9,507 bases of DNA from AP-16 sp046727735. GTDB taxonomy: Bacteria; Pseudomonadota; Alphaproteobacteria; Rhizobiales; Xanthobacteraceae. Under the pieces are notes generated by a model, which saw only the letters and a program-made list of their open reading frames with translations, was not told the DNA's origin and ran no database searches. The stretch spans positions 1 through 9,507 of the forward strand of contig JBKPDF010000088.1 of the NCBI GenBank assembly GCA_046727735.1, in the 5' to 3' direction. Below are positions 1-6,376 of this stretch, piece by piece; within the stretch, counting starts at the first letter, position 1; the number at the start of each line of letters is the position of its first letter. Position numbers and translations under genes: made by a program.

Positions 1-5
1 TCACA

Positions 6-722
6 ATGGAAGACAGCAAGTCGCATCCGGACGAGCCTCAAAGCGGCGGAAAAAATGTCGTCGGCAGACAAGAGACCCCATCTTCGCCTCTGCAACTCGT
101 CGAGCGATTGCTTAGTCCAGGCATAATTCAGGCATGCGATCGGGGAACATTTGAACAATTACTTGGCCTAGTCGCAAAAGAATTGCATCCGCGTGGAGTT
201 CTGGAAAACGAACTTTGTTACACGATTGCTATGTTGTTGCTGCAGAAGCATCGCCTCAAAATCGAGGTATCCGATATAACCATCCAAGACCCACCGATCG
301 ACCGCACTCTACAAGCTGAACGCGAGGATTGGGCTAGGCGACTTAAGCAATATGATAGGGAAAATCTGATTGCGATCAACCAAGCGTTATTAACCACGGC
401 AGAGGACGAAGAACAAAAAAAACAGTTGAAAGAAAAGTTGCAAGCTCTCAAGGCAGAAAGAGATGGAAGTTCCATCCCGGAGAAAGCACCTCGGCCACCA
501 TCCCGGGAAAGCTTGCTGGAGTTGCTGGCATTGCATGAAAAAATAGATTGTGCAATCGACGCGGCGCTCAAACGCCTATGGCGCCTACAGGGTAGACGTA
601 GTTATTCTATTAGGCGAGACCGGATGAGGTCTAGATCCGGGCACGGATTTCAAGTGCGAGAACCAGCGTGGCTTCGACCTGAGTGCGCGGAAACCTTCTT
701 TGATGTTTGGACAAGCGATTGA
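6..722 (+). CDS. Hypothetical protein, possibly of the helical NAxxHGL-associated superfamily
   Basis: I cannot assign a function. The 238-residue product starts with a polar, probably disordered region (about 1-28). It then has an alpha-helical stretch with the segment LHPRGVLENELCYTIAMLLL (about 61-80), a highly charged coiled-coil-like middle (about 100-152, rich in K, E and Q), and a helix LALHEKIDCAIDAALKRLWR (about 173-192) followed by LQGRR. The patterns 'PRG-x-LE-x-x-L-x-x-x-IA' and 'L-x-x-x-x-x-x-x-ALKRL-x-x-LQ' resemble the C-terminal half of proteins that carry an NAxxHGL N-terminal motif, but that motif is absent here. The Arg-rich tail after about 200 looks non-conserved. The ATG lies 5 bases into the window, so no ribosome-binding site can be judged and a start further upstream is possible. 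Base composition is low (a sampled line at 121-180 is 45 % GC), against about 67 % in the core genes. This suggests acquired DNA. The ORF is probably real because it is long, open and contains long AT-rich in-frame runs without stops. Confidence 0.6.
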   Translation: MEDSKSHPDEPQSGGKNVVGRQETPSSPLQLVERLLSPGIIQACDRGTFEQLLGLVAKELHPRGVLENELCYTIAMLLLQKHRLKIEVSDITIQDPPIDRTLQAEREDWARRLKQYDRENLIAINQALLTTAEDEEQKKQLKEKLQALKAERDGSSIPEKAPRPPSRESLLELLALHEKIDCAIDAALKRLWRLQGRRSYSIRRDRMRSRSGHGFQVREPAWLRPECAETFFDVWTSD

Positions 723-826
723 GCAACCAACTTAGCAGTTCTCCTTGCGGAGCCGCTGGCAAGTTACGTTACAGCTGCGCTATGCAGTCTTGCTCTCGGA
801 ATGTGCTTGCTTTGGAATAGAAAAGC

Positions 827-841
827 TTAACGGACCGTTAA
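827..841. promoter_or_regulatory. Candidate CtrA box (TTAA-N7-TTAA) in a promoter upstream of the 909 gene
   Basis: The 15-mer TTAACGGACCGTTAA is a perfect 7-1-7 inverted repeat. It matches exactly the established CtrA consensus of alphaproteobacteria, two TTAA half-sites separated by 7 bases. A plausible -10 hexamer TTATAG lies at 852-857. A -35 placed 17 bases upstream of it (829-834) would fall inside the palindrome, the arrangement reported for CtrA-regulated promoters. Transcription would then start near 864, about 45 bases before the TTG at 909. The palindrome and spacing are seen directly; CtrA binding is inferred. Another palindromic operator for a dimeric regulator is possible. Confidence 0.4.
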
Positions 842-908
842 TTTGCCGCGCTTATAGACAGTCTGCGCCAATTTGCGTTTGCGGCCATCCAGTTTAAGTT
901 AGGCCAAC

Positions 909-1577
909 TTGATTCGAAGGCGATGTTTCAATGGAGGGAGTTGTGAACGAGTAGCGGAAGGCGATGTATCCTGCGACAAGGCATTCGGTTCTTCCCGAGC
1001 ACATAGCCAGACTCGTTGGCAAGCCACCTGTTTTGAGAGTGAATCGGAGGAGGAATTTTGGTCATTGTTGGAGCGGTTTGCGACGTCCAGGGAACCGCAG
1101 GATTCGATCGAGTGGTTTGCCGTTTGGAGTTACATAGTCAAGACATGGGAGCTGTTGCGGTACTACAAGGCCAGAGCTGCGATGATAGATAGCGCCCGAC
1201 CGCAGGTCGTGGAATGGATTTTGGAGTGGATTGCCGATCATCCAGGGTGTGATCGGACGCAGGACGAAGTGCGCAAATTGGCAGCGGGCGTTTTCAATAC
1301 GCCTGGAAAGGCAAAAGAGGAGCTAATGGCGTTCCTCGCGACATTTGGGATTGGCGAAGATGCTATTACGGCTGAATGCATCGCCAGTCGCTTGCCCGAG
1401 CTCGAGCGGATCGATCGAATGATCGCGATGGCGGAATTCGCTCGCAATGGCATCCTGCGTGAAATGCTTTTCTACCGCGGGGAATTTGTGGAACGCTTCA
1501 GATTGCCCTCCACGGCGGTGCCTTCCGATTTCGAAAAGTTGCCGCCCCCGGCGCATGCAATGAACGCCTCCAGATAG
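909..1577 (+). CDS. Hypothetical protein, helical, likely companion of the downstream NAxxHGL gene
   Basis: Function unknown. The product (222 residues from the TTG start) is mainly helical. Two blocks look conserved: one around residues 60-82 with EWFAVWSYIVKTWELLRYYK (tryptophan-rich), and one around 168-197 with LPELERIDRMIAMAEFARNG followed by ILREMLFYRGEFVERFR. From memory, both resemble an uncharacterised Bradyrhizobium/Rhodopseudomonas family with 'VRDI-x-DLTWE-x-x-RLRR' and 'L-x-x-LERIDR-x-x-AxAE-x-RRN-x-x-LREI'. These often sit beside NAxxHGL genes, as here, where the next gene begins 4 bases after the stop. The start is uncertain. TTG 909 has only a weak TTAGG upstream, the first 40 residues are Cys-rich and unlike the family, and the only other in-frame starts I see before the first conserved block are TTGs at 1065 and 1068. 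The 5' end may be degraded. Composition is lower in GC than the core genes. Confidence 0.6.
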   Translation: MIRRRCFNGGSCERVAEGDVSCDKAFGSSRAHSQTRWQATCFESESEEEFWSLLERFATSREPQDSIEWFAVWSYIVKTWELLRYYKARAAMIDSARPQVVEWILEWIADHPGCDRTQDEVRKLAAGVFNTPGKAKEELMAFLATFGIGEDAITAECIASRLPELERIDRMIAMAEFARNGILREMLFYRGEFVERFRLPSTAVPSDFEKLPPPAHAMNASR

Positions 1578-1581
1578 CACA

Positions 1582-2061
1582 ATGATGAGAACCAGCAATC
1601 GGGGTCACTCGGGGAAGAAAGCGAATGGCAGTACGGGGCCGCGTTCGGCGGCGGGTAAGGCGCGCGTGAGCCGAAATGCCCTCCAGCATGGCCTTTCCGT
1701 CCCGATGATAATCGACAGTGAGCTGGCGGTTTGGGTCGAGGGCACAGCGCAAGATATGGCGAAACATATCTCGGCTCGTTCCGGTATTGACCGTGCCCGC
1801 GAGGTAGTTGCAGCTGTGCTTGCGTTCGGCCGAGTAAGTTCGGTACGCACCGCGTTGCTCCAAAACGAAATGTCCAAGCGGCATCGCGAGCAGGCCGATG
1901 CTGTCAATGCAATTGCAATCTTGAGAAGATTGCCGAATCTCTTGGCGCTGATGCGATATGAACGACGAGCCCTGTGGCGAATGAGGCGTGCCGTCGAAGA
2001 TTTTAGAATCTGTGAGCGGCTAGCGGCAAACACTTTGAGCAGCCTAGAATCCAAGCGGTAA
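1582..2061 (+). CDS. NAxxHGL-motif protein of unknown function
   Basis: The 159-residue product carries the N-terminal signature STGPRSAAGKARVSRNALQH (residues 17-36, continuing GLS). This basic motif begins many uncharacterised bacterial proteins ('TGPRT-x-x-GKARSSRNA-x-x-HGL'), often next to one another or in accessory DNA. The rest is helical: a segment AVWVEGTAQDMAKHI (about 49-63), then IDRAREVVAAVLAFGRVSSV (about 69-88), and near the C-terminus LALMRYERRALWRMRRAVED (about 126-145). The last fits the 'L-x-x-MDRYERRALSRRK-x-AI' ending I recall for alphaproteobacterial members. The motif is rich in Lys, Arg and Asn and might contact nucleic acid, but no biochemical role is known to me. Two tandem ATGs (1582, 1585) are possible starts, and neither has a good ribosome-binding site. 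The 4-base gap to the upstream gene argues for co-transcription and perhaps translational coupling. GC is about 53 % in a sampled line, below the core genes. Confidence 0.75.
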   Translation: MMRTSNRGHSGKKANGSTGPRSAAGKARVSRNALQHGLSVPMIIDSELAVWVEGTAQDMAKHISARSGIDRAREVVAAVLAFGRVSSVRTALLQNEMSKRHREQADAVNAIAILRRLPNLLALMRYERRALWRMRRAVEDFRICERLAANTLSSLESKR

Positions 2062-2362
2062 CGTGCGGTCGGGAGGCCAGGCTTGCCACAAACTGGGGCT
2101 TTAATACACCGAGGTACAATCAGAGGATAGATCGCGCAAAACAAACTACGGTCTGATCCTGGACCGGGATCCGCGCCGAACGGACTGATGTTTAGCCTTC
2201 CGCTGGCCTACCGATCGCTGAAATTGGGCTTCCTCGCGTCGGTCGCGGCGGCTCACCCTGCTGTCCCAGCCTGGGCTTTTCGGCTAGCATCGATTGCCGG
2301 GGTGAAGCGCGACGCGCCGATCCAACTCGGCGGACTTCCGGCGGCTCGCATCGAGTGGCATC
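2062..2362. other. Intergenic spacer upstream of the cyclase gene
   Basis: This 301-base stretch holds no gene I can support. It marks the change from the lower-GC block on the left to typical high-GC DNA from about 2190 on. A TACAAT at 2115-2120 looks like a -10 element but has no -35 at a usual distance. No terminator hairpin, repeat or insertion-sequence end was recognised. A 125-codon open frame beginning at 2188 mostly overlaps the cyclase gene and is regarded as spurious. The cyclase promoter presumably lies here. Confidence 0.5.
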
Positions 2363-4582
2363 ATGAAAAGAATACGGCGTTGGGCGCAGAAATTCGGAGC
2401 GGGTCGCAGCATCTGCATCCTGCTGCTGTTTGCGCTGATCGGAGTGCGGGTTTGGGACCCGCCGCCGCTCCAGGAGCTGCGGCTGCGGACCTTCGATATC
2501 TATCAAAAATTGGTGCCCCGGCCGCTGATGGAGAGCTCGCCAGCCATAATCCTCGACATCGATGAGCCGAGTCTCAGCGCATTCGGCCAATGGCCCTGGC
2601 CGCGCACCTTGATTGCAGACATCGTCACTAGGCTCAGCAAGCTCGGCGCCGCGGCAGTCGCCTTCGATATCATATTCGCGGAGCCCGACCGCGTCTCGCC
2701 GAACCTCGTTGCCGGGAGCCTGGCCGGACTCGACGATGAGACCCGTGAGAAACTGCTACGCCTACCGAGCAACGATCAGGTCCTCGCCGCGGCGATGCGC
2801 GAGACCCGGGTGATCCTCGGACAATCGGTCGTTCACGTTCCCGACCCGCAGACGCAAACGCGGCCGCCGACTTCGCGTCTCGGTATGCTGGGCCCCGATC
2901 CAAGCCCATTCCTCTGGACCGGCCCGGGCCTGGTGCAGAACGTGCCGGAGCTCGAGCAGGCTGCTGCCGGACGCGGCGTGCTCACCATTATCCCGGAGCC
3001 CGACGGCATCGTGCGCCGCGTACCCTTGATCCTGAAGGCGCAGGGCGCGATTGTCCCGGCGCTGACGATGGATCTGCTGCGCGTGGTGGGGCAGCAGGGC
3101 GCCATCCTGGTCAAGACCGAGATCACGGGCGTGCAAAGCGTCGGATTCCGTGGCTTGGTCTTGCCCACCGATCGCCACGCCCAGGTGTGGGTGCATTTCA
3201 GGCGCCACGACCCGCAGCAGTTCATCTCCGTCAAAGATTTGATGGAGAATCGGGTCGATCCGGCCCGGATCGCCGGCAAGCTGGTGTTCATCGGGACCTC
3301 TGCAGTCGGATTCAACGACCTCAAGGCAACGCCGGTCCACGGCGCGATGCCGGGCGTCGAGATCCATACTCAGATCCTGGAGAGCGCGCTGACCGGCTCG
3401 GTGCTGGAGCGGCCGGGCTACGCGACGCTGTGGGAAATGATTGTCGCCGTCGTGATCAGCGCCGCCATCATCGCGTTCGCGCCGATCGTCAGTGCGGCGA
3501 TCGTGCTCGTCATGGGCGGTGCGGTCGCGCTCGCGCTCGTCGGAATCTCGGCCTATTACTACCTGAGCCTCCATACACTGCTTGACTTCACCTTTCCGTG
3601 GCTTTGTACCTTCTCGGTCTACATGGCGCTGATCTTCATCAATTATTTCCGCGAGCAGAATCAGCGCCGTCAGATCCGCTCCGCCTTCGGCCAATATCTC
3701 GCGCCGGCGCTGGTCGAGCAGCTGGCCAATTCGCCGGAGAAGCTCGTGCTCGGCGGCGAGGATCGCGACATGACGATCCTGTTCAGCGACGTGCGGGGCT
3801 TCACCTCGATCTCGGAGTTGTACAAAGCCGATCCGCAGGGCTTGACGACTCTGATGAATCGACTGCTCACGCCGCTGACCAATGTCATCATAGAACACCA
3901 GGGGACCATCGACAAATACATGGGCGATGCGGTCATGGCGTTCTGGAACGCCCCGCTCGACGATCCGGACCACGAAATCAATGCCTGCGCGTCGGCGCTG
4001 GAAATGATCGATCGTCTCGATCAGCTCAACCGCGAGCGCCAGCAGGAGGCGCACGATGCCGGGCAACGCTTCATTCCGTTCCGCATCGGCATCGGCATCA
4101 ATACCGGCCGGTGCGTGGTCGGAAACCTCGGCTCCGACCTGCGCTTCAACTATTCGGTTCTGGGCGATCCGGTGAACGTCGCCTCGCGCCTGGAAGGGCA
4201 AACCAAATATTACGGGGTGCCGGTGATCATCGGGTCGAGGACGGCGGAGAAGGCCAAGGACAAGTTCGCGATCCTCGAGGTCGATCTCATAACCGTGAAG
4301 GGCAAGACCGAGCCGGAAGCGATCTACACCGTCATCGGCCGCGAGCAGGTCGCCGCCGACATCCGCTTCCAGGAATTGCGCAAGGTCTATAGCGCGATGC
4401 TGTACTGCTATCGCAGCCGCGATTGGGAGGGCGCCTTGGAAGCGCTGCAGGCATCCCGAGCCCGCGACGAGGATTTCGGCCTGGAGGCCCTGTTCGACAT
4501 GTACCGGGCGCGCATTCAGGCGTTCAGCGAAGTCGCGCCGCCGTCGGACTGGAACGGCGTATTCGTGGCCGAGACGAAATAG
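2363..4582 (+). CDS. CHASE2-domain class III adenylate cyclase, membrane-bound
   Basis: This enzyme makes cAMP from ATP in response to a signal sensed outside the cytoplasmic membrane. The order along 739 residues is: one membrane segment (about 15-30); a CHASE2 sensor domain, presumably periplasmic (about 35-345, with FDIIF at 101-105, PDGIVRRVPL at 213-222 and GKLVFIGTSAVG at 305-316); three membrane segments (about 354-375, 376-398, 408-428); a guanylate/adenylate cyclase catalytic domain (about 468-640); and a helical TPR-like tail (about 665-739). Catalytic residues are present: metal-binding D476 in FSDVRGFTS and D522 in DKYMGD, and N605 and R609 in NVASR. K518 is the adenine-selecting lysine. 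The second substrate-selecting position is S598 (in YSVLGD) rather than Asp, which places the enzyme near class IIIb. The start ATG fits a basic N-terminus before the first membrane segment, though the ribosome-binding site (GAGTGG) is weak. The gene stands alone on its strand. Several CHASE2 cyclases per genome are usual in this group. The natural signal is unknown. Confidence 0.93.
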   Translation: MKRIRRWAQKFGAGRSICILLLFALIGVRVWDPPPLQELRLRTFDIYQKLVPRPLMESSPAIILDIDEPSLSAFGQWPWPRTLIADIVTRLSKLGAAAVAFDIIFAEPDRVSPNLVAGSLAGLDDETREKLLRLPSNDQVLAAAMRETRVILGQSVVHVPDPQTQTRPPTSRLGMLGPDPSPFLWTGPGLVQNVPELEQAAAGRGVLTIIPEPDGIVRRVPLILKAQGAIVPALTMDLLRVVGQQGAILVKTEITGVQSVGFRGLVLPTDRHAQVWVHFRRHDPQQFISVKDLMENRVDPARIAGKLVFIGTSAVGFNDLKATPVHGAMPGVEIHTQILESALTGSVLERPGYATLWEMIVAVVISAAIIAFAPIVSAAIVLVMGGAVALALVGISAYYYLSLHTLLDFTFPWLCTFSVYMALIFINYFREQNQRRQIRSAFGQYLAPALVEQLANSPEKLVLGGEDRDMTILFSDVRGFTSISELYKADPQGLTTLMNRLLTPLTNVIIEHQGTIDKYMGDAVMAFWNAPLDDPDHEINACASALEMIDRLDQLNRERQQEAHDAGQRFIPFRIGIGINTGRCVVGNLGSDLRFNYSVLGDPVNVASRLEGQTKYYGVPVIIGSRTAEKAKDKFAILEVDLITVKGKTEPEAIYTVIGREQVAADIRFQELRKVYSAMLYCYRSRDWEGALEALQASRARDEDFGLEALFDMYRARIQAFSEVAPPSDWNGVFVAETK

Positions 4583-4592
4583 CTTTTAGGCC

Positions 4593-4616
4593 CCGCGGTT
4601 CGCGGCAGCCGGCTGC
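4593..4616. terminator. GC-rich inverted repeats just after the cyclase gene
   Basis: Two adjoining self-complementary elements follow the cyclase stop by 10 bases: CCGCG-GTT-CGCGG at 4593-4605 and the perfect 12-base palindrome GCAGCCGGCTGC at 4605-4616. They could end transcription of the cyclase mRNA. No T-run follows, so this is not a textbook intrinsic terminator. Confidence 0.25.
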
Positions 4617-4671
4617 GGCCGGACGGCGTTGATTTTCACTTCCAGCGTCGCTCTGCGCGACGAATGGCGAA

Positions 4672-4711
4672 GGCGCACAGAGGTGCGCCGTGGCGGAACG
4701 CCCGTCCGGGC
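4672..4711 (-). terminator. Hairpin cluster between the cyclase gene and the convergent small Cys gene
   Basis: Two perfect hairpins lie 14-53 bases beyond the stop of the minus-strand gene. One is GCCCG-TC-CGGGC (4700-4711), flanked on the minus strand by TTTT before it. The other has a 7-base stem GGCGCAC/GTGCGCC with a 4-base loop (4672-4689). Their place between convergent genes suits a transcription-termination or mRNA 3'-end role for the small gene, and possibly for both genes. There is no poly-U tail after the second hairpin, so a Rho-dependent or merely RNA-stabilising role is equally possible. Confidence 0.35.
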
Positions 4712-4724
4712 AAAACCGGATTGC

Positions 4725-4919
4725 TCAGGCTGCCGTATCGGCCGGCTCGCTGTCCGCAAGCCAAGCCTCGTGTTTCCACCACCCGTGCTCGAGCCGGCAC
4801 AGCGGGCAGCGAGAATAGGTCAGCAAGTTCGGCAATCGATCGAAGCCCGGTTGGTCGGTTTCGATGCCCGTCGAGAGCTCCCGTCCCGTATTCGGGCACT
4901 TCACCACGATGACGCCCAC
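4725..4919 (-). CDS. Small Cys-rich (zinc-ribbon-like) hypothetical protein, GTG start
   Basis: Function unknown. The product has 64 residues and begins M-GVIVVKCPNTGRELSTGIE. Residues C8, C38 and C41 (CPLC) with H45 suggest a small metal-binding or zinc-ribbon-like fold, though the first knuckle has only one Cys (KCPNTGR). I recognise the pattern 'CP-x-TGR-x-x-x-TGIE-x-D-x-x-x-F-x-x-LP ... CPLC-x-x-EH-x-W-x-x-x-x-AWL' as a recurring small protein of Bradyrhizobium and relatives. The start was chosen at the GTG at 4919 because AGGAG lies 6 bases upstream (plus-strand 4926-4930) and the conserved sequence begins there. The open frame runs on 44 codons further upstream to an ATG at 5051, but that part is low-complexity and unlike the family. 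The gene converges on the cyclase gene and diverges from the deacetylase gene. Confidence 0.72.
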   Translation of the reverse strand: MGVIVVKCPNTGRELSTGIETDQPGFDRLPNLLTYSRCPLCRLEHGWWKHEAWLADSEPADTAA

Positions 4920-4925
4920 GCCATT

Positions 4926-4930
4926 CTCCT
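4926..4930 (-). promoter_or_regulatory. Ribosome-binding site AGGAG fixing the GTG start at 4919
   Basis: Read on the minus strand, AGGAG lies 6 bases before the GTG codon. This supports the short 64-residue form over the longer open frame. Confidence 0.6.
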
Positions 4931-5172
4931 GTTCGGACCCCGTCGCGGGCCCGACACTAGTGGGCCGGAGGGAATCGGCGCAATCAAATCTTGGGTCAGG
5001 GCTGCTGACCTTCCGCCGGCGGCCGCCGCCGCCGCGTGGAGCTGTCAGCAAGCGCCTTGGCTCTCCTCGCGCGCTTCCACGAGAGGCGAAAAAGTGTGCG
5101 GCTCAGCCAAATGATACCTGTGCGTCCCTAGTGCGCGGCTCGCCTTGTTGAATGGTTCCCGGCATAGTGGGC
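4931..5172. promoter_or_regulatory. Divergent intergenic region with two inverted repeats
   Basis: This stretch separates the starts of the small Cys gene (-) and the deacetylase (+), so it should hold both promoters. Visible elements are GGCCC-N9-GGGCC (4948-4966), which lies about 30-47 bases before the GTG of the minus-strand gene, and GGTCAG-N5-CTGACC (4994-5010). Either could be an operator or simply a GC-rich hairpin. No convincing -35/-10 pair was found, and no coding potential beyond shadows. Confidence 0.3.
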
Positions 5173-5178
5173 AAGGGA
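5173..5178 (+). promoter_or_regulatory. Ribosome-binding site for the deacetylase GTG start
   Basis: AAGGGA lies 8 bases before the GTG at 5187. It decides for this start over the TTG at 5145, which would add 14 residues of non-conserved character. Confidence 0.55.
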
Positions 5179-5186
5179 AGCGTGAC

Positions 5187-6242
5187 GTGCAGCTCAAGCA
5201 AGCCATCATCCGCACCGGCCTCGAGGCGCTGTATTTTTCCGGCAGCCACCTTTGGCTGCGCCCGTTCGTCGGCGGCGTCGGCGCCATCCTGGCGCTGCAT
5301 CACGTCCGCGAACGCCGGCGCCACGGCTTCCGGCCGAACCGGGTCTTGGAAGTCACGCCGCAATTCCTCGAAGACATCGTCAAGGCGATCCGCCGCTCGG
5401 GGATCGAGCTCGTCTCGCTCGACGAGATGCACCGCCGGCTCGAGGGGAGGGACTTCGCCCGGCGCTTCGCCTGCGTCACGTTCGACGACGGCTATCGCGA
5501 CACGTTGCGGCTCGCCTATCCCATTCTGCGCCGGCACGGCGTACCGTTCGCAGTTTACATTCCGACGAGCTTCCCGGATCGGCTCGGCGAGCTGTGGTGG
5601 CTGGCGCTCGAAGCGGTCATCGCCCGCAAGGATCGCATCGGCCTCGTCATCGACGAGGAGGATCGCCGCTTCGACTGCGGCACCGTCGACGAGAAGCGGC
5701 ACCTGTTCGATCAGGTGTATGGGTGGCTGCGGGCACGCGCCACCGAGGACGAGCTGCGCAACGTGGTGCGGGATCTCGCGAAGCGGTACGGCGTCGAGCT
5801 GCGAGCATTCTGCAACGATCTGTGCATGAGCTGGGCGGAGATCGCCGAGCTTGCCGCCGATCCGCTGGTGACGATCGGCGCGCACACCGTCAATCACTGC
5901 ATGCTCAAGAAGCTCGACGAGGACGCCGCGCGGTGCGAAATGCGCGAGAGCGCCGCCGTGCTCGAAGCGGCGCTCGGCAAGAGGCCGCAGCATTTCTCCT
6001 ATCCGTTCGGCGATGCGGGCTCGGCCGGCCCGCGCGAGTTCGCGATCGCGCGCGAGCTCGGCTTCAAGACCGCGGTCACGACCCGCCCGGGCGTGCTGTT
6101 CCCAGAACACCGCGCGCATCTGATGGCGTTGCCGCGCATCAGTCTGAACGGCGAGTATCAGCAGCGGCGCTATGTGCGGGTGCTGCTCTCGGGCGCCGGC
6201 ACGGCGATGTGGAACGGATTTCGCCGCATCGATGCGGAATGA
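5187..6242 (+). CDS. Polysaccharide deacetylase family protein (NodB / carbohydrate esterase 4 fold)
   Basis: This is a predicted metal-dependent deacetylase that removes N- or O-acetyl groups from a cell-surface or exported carbohydrate. The exact substrate cannot be read from sequence. The product is 351 residues from the GTG. Motif 1, VTFDDGYRDT, is at about 97-106, with the catalytic-base and metal Asp pair at 100-101. Motif 2, GAHTVNH (231-237), supplies the metal-binding pair H233 and H237. SYPFGD (271-276) is the third conserved loop. The N-terminal 95 residues (LKQAIIRTGLEALYFSG and so on) are typical of a Bradyrhizobiaceae subgroup, and an insertion lies between motifs 1 and 2 (about 128-215). 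No signal peptide is visible, so it may act in the cytoplasm on a lipid- or nucleotide-linked precursor, or be exported another way. The family contains NodB, but this is not a nod-gene setting and the protein is longer than NodB. The downstream gene is convergent, so it is probably transcribed alone. Confidence 0.9.
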   Translation: MQLKQAIIRTGLEALYFSGSHLWLRPFVGGVGAILALHHVRERRRHGFRPNRVLEVTPQFLEDIVKAIRRSGIELVSLDEMHRRLEGRDFARRFACVTFDDGYRDTLRLAYPILRRHGVPFAVYIPTSFPDRLGELWWLALEAVIARKDRIGLVIDEEDRRFDCGTVDEKRHLFDQVYGWLRARATEDELRNVVRDLAKRYGVELRAFCNDLCMSWAEIAELAADPLVTIGAHTVNHCMLKKLDEDAARCEMRESAAVLEAALGKRPQHFSYPFGDAGSAGPREFAIARELGFKTAVTTRPGVLFPEHRAHLMALPRISLNGEYQQRRYVRVLLSGAGTAMWNGFRRIDAE

Positions 6243-6267
6243 CCCTCCGAGGTGAAAAAAGGGAGGT
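6242..6267 (+). terminator. Possible terminator hairpin after the deacetylase gene
   Basis: ACCCTCC (6242-6248) pairs with GGGAGGT (6261-6267) around a 12-base A-rich loop, immediately after the stop codon. The sequence that follows is ATTT and, 10 bases on, ATTTT. The 7-base stem with a nearby AT-rich tract could end transcription, but the loop is large and the T-run poor. Confidence 0.3.
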
Positions 6268-6281
6268 ATTTGGAGGTATTT
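6262..6281 (+). repeat. Tandem 10-bp direct repeat GGAGGTATTT x2
   Basis: Two exact head-to-tail copies (6262-6271 and 6272-6281) lie in the AT-rich spacer between the convergent deacetylase and dehydrogenase genes. The first copy overlaps the possible terminator stem. Origin and role are unknown; it may be a slippage or short-duplication product. Confidence 0.6.
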
Positions 6282-6376
6282 TAAAAAAATTGTGCAGCTC
6301 TCCTAACGGTTTAACTCGATTCAATTCTCCCGGAATATATCTTTCGATTTTATATAATTACATGCACAACTCCAGA

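Noticed and set aside
1498..2144. Minus-strand frames opposite the NAxxHGL gene
   Set aside because: No ribosome-binding site or motif, whereas the plus strand has the clear signature.
2188..2565. 125-codon open frame on the plus strand ahead of and overlapping the cyclase start
   Set aside because: It lacks family-like sequence and a ribosome-binding site, and two thirds of it overlaps the cyclase N-terminus in another frame.
2762..4201. 479-codon open frame on the minus strand opposite the cyclase
   Set aside because: It is a high-GC antisense shadow: low-complexity, His/Arg/Asp/Glu-rich, with no domain. The sense strand encodes clear CHASE2 and cyclase motifs.
5103..6119. 338-codon open frame on the minus strand opposite the deacetylase
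   Set aside because: Antisense shadow with biased composition; the plus strand carries the TFDDGYR and HTVNH motifs.
5187..6242. Assignment of the deacetylase as NodB of a nodulation locus
   Set aside because: It shares only the general NodB fold motifs, is much longer than NodB, and has no nodulation genes around it.
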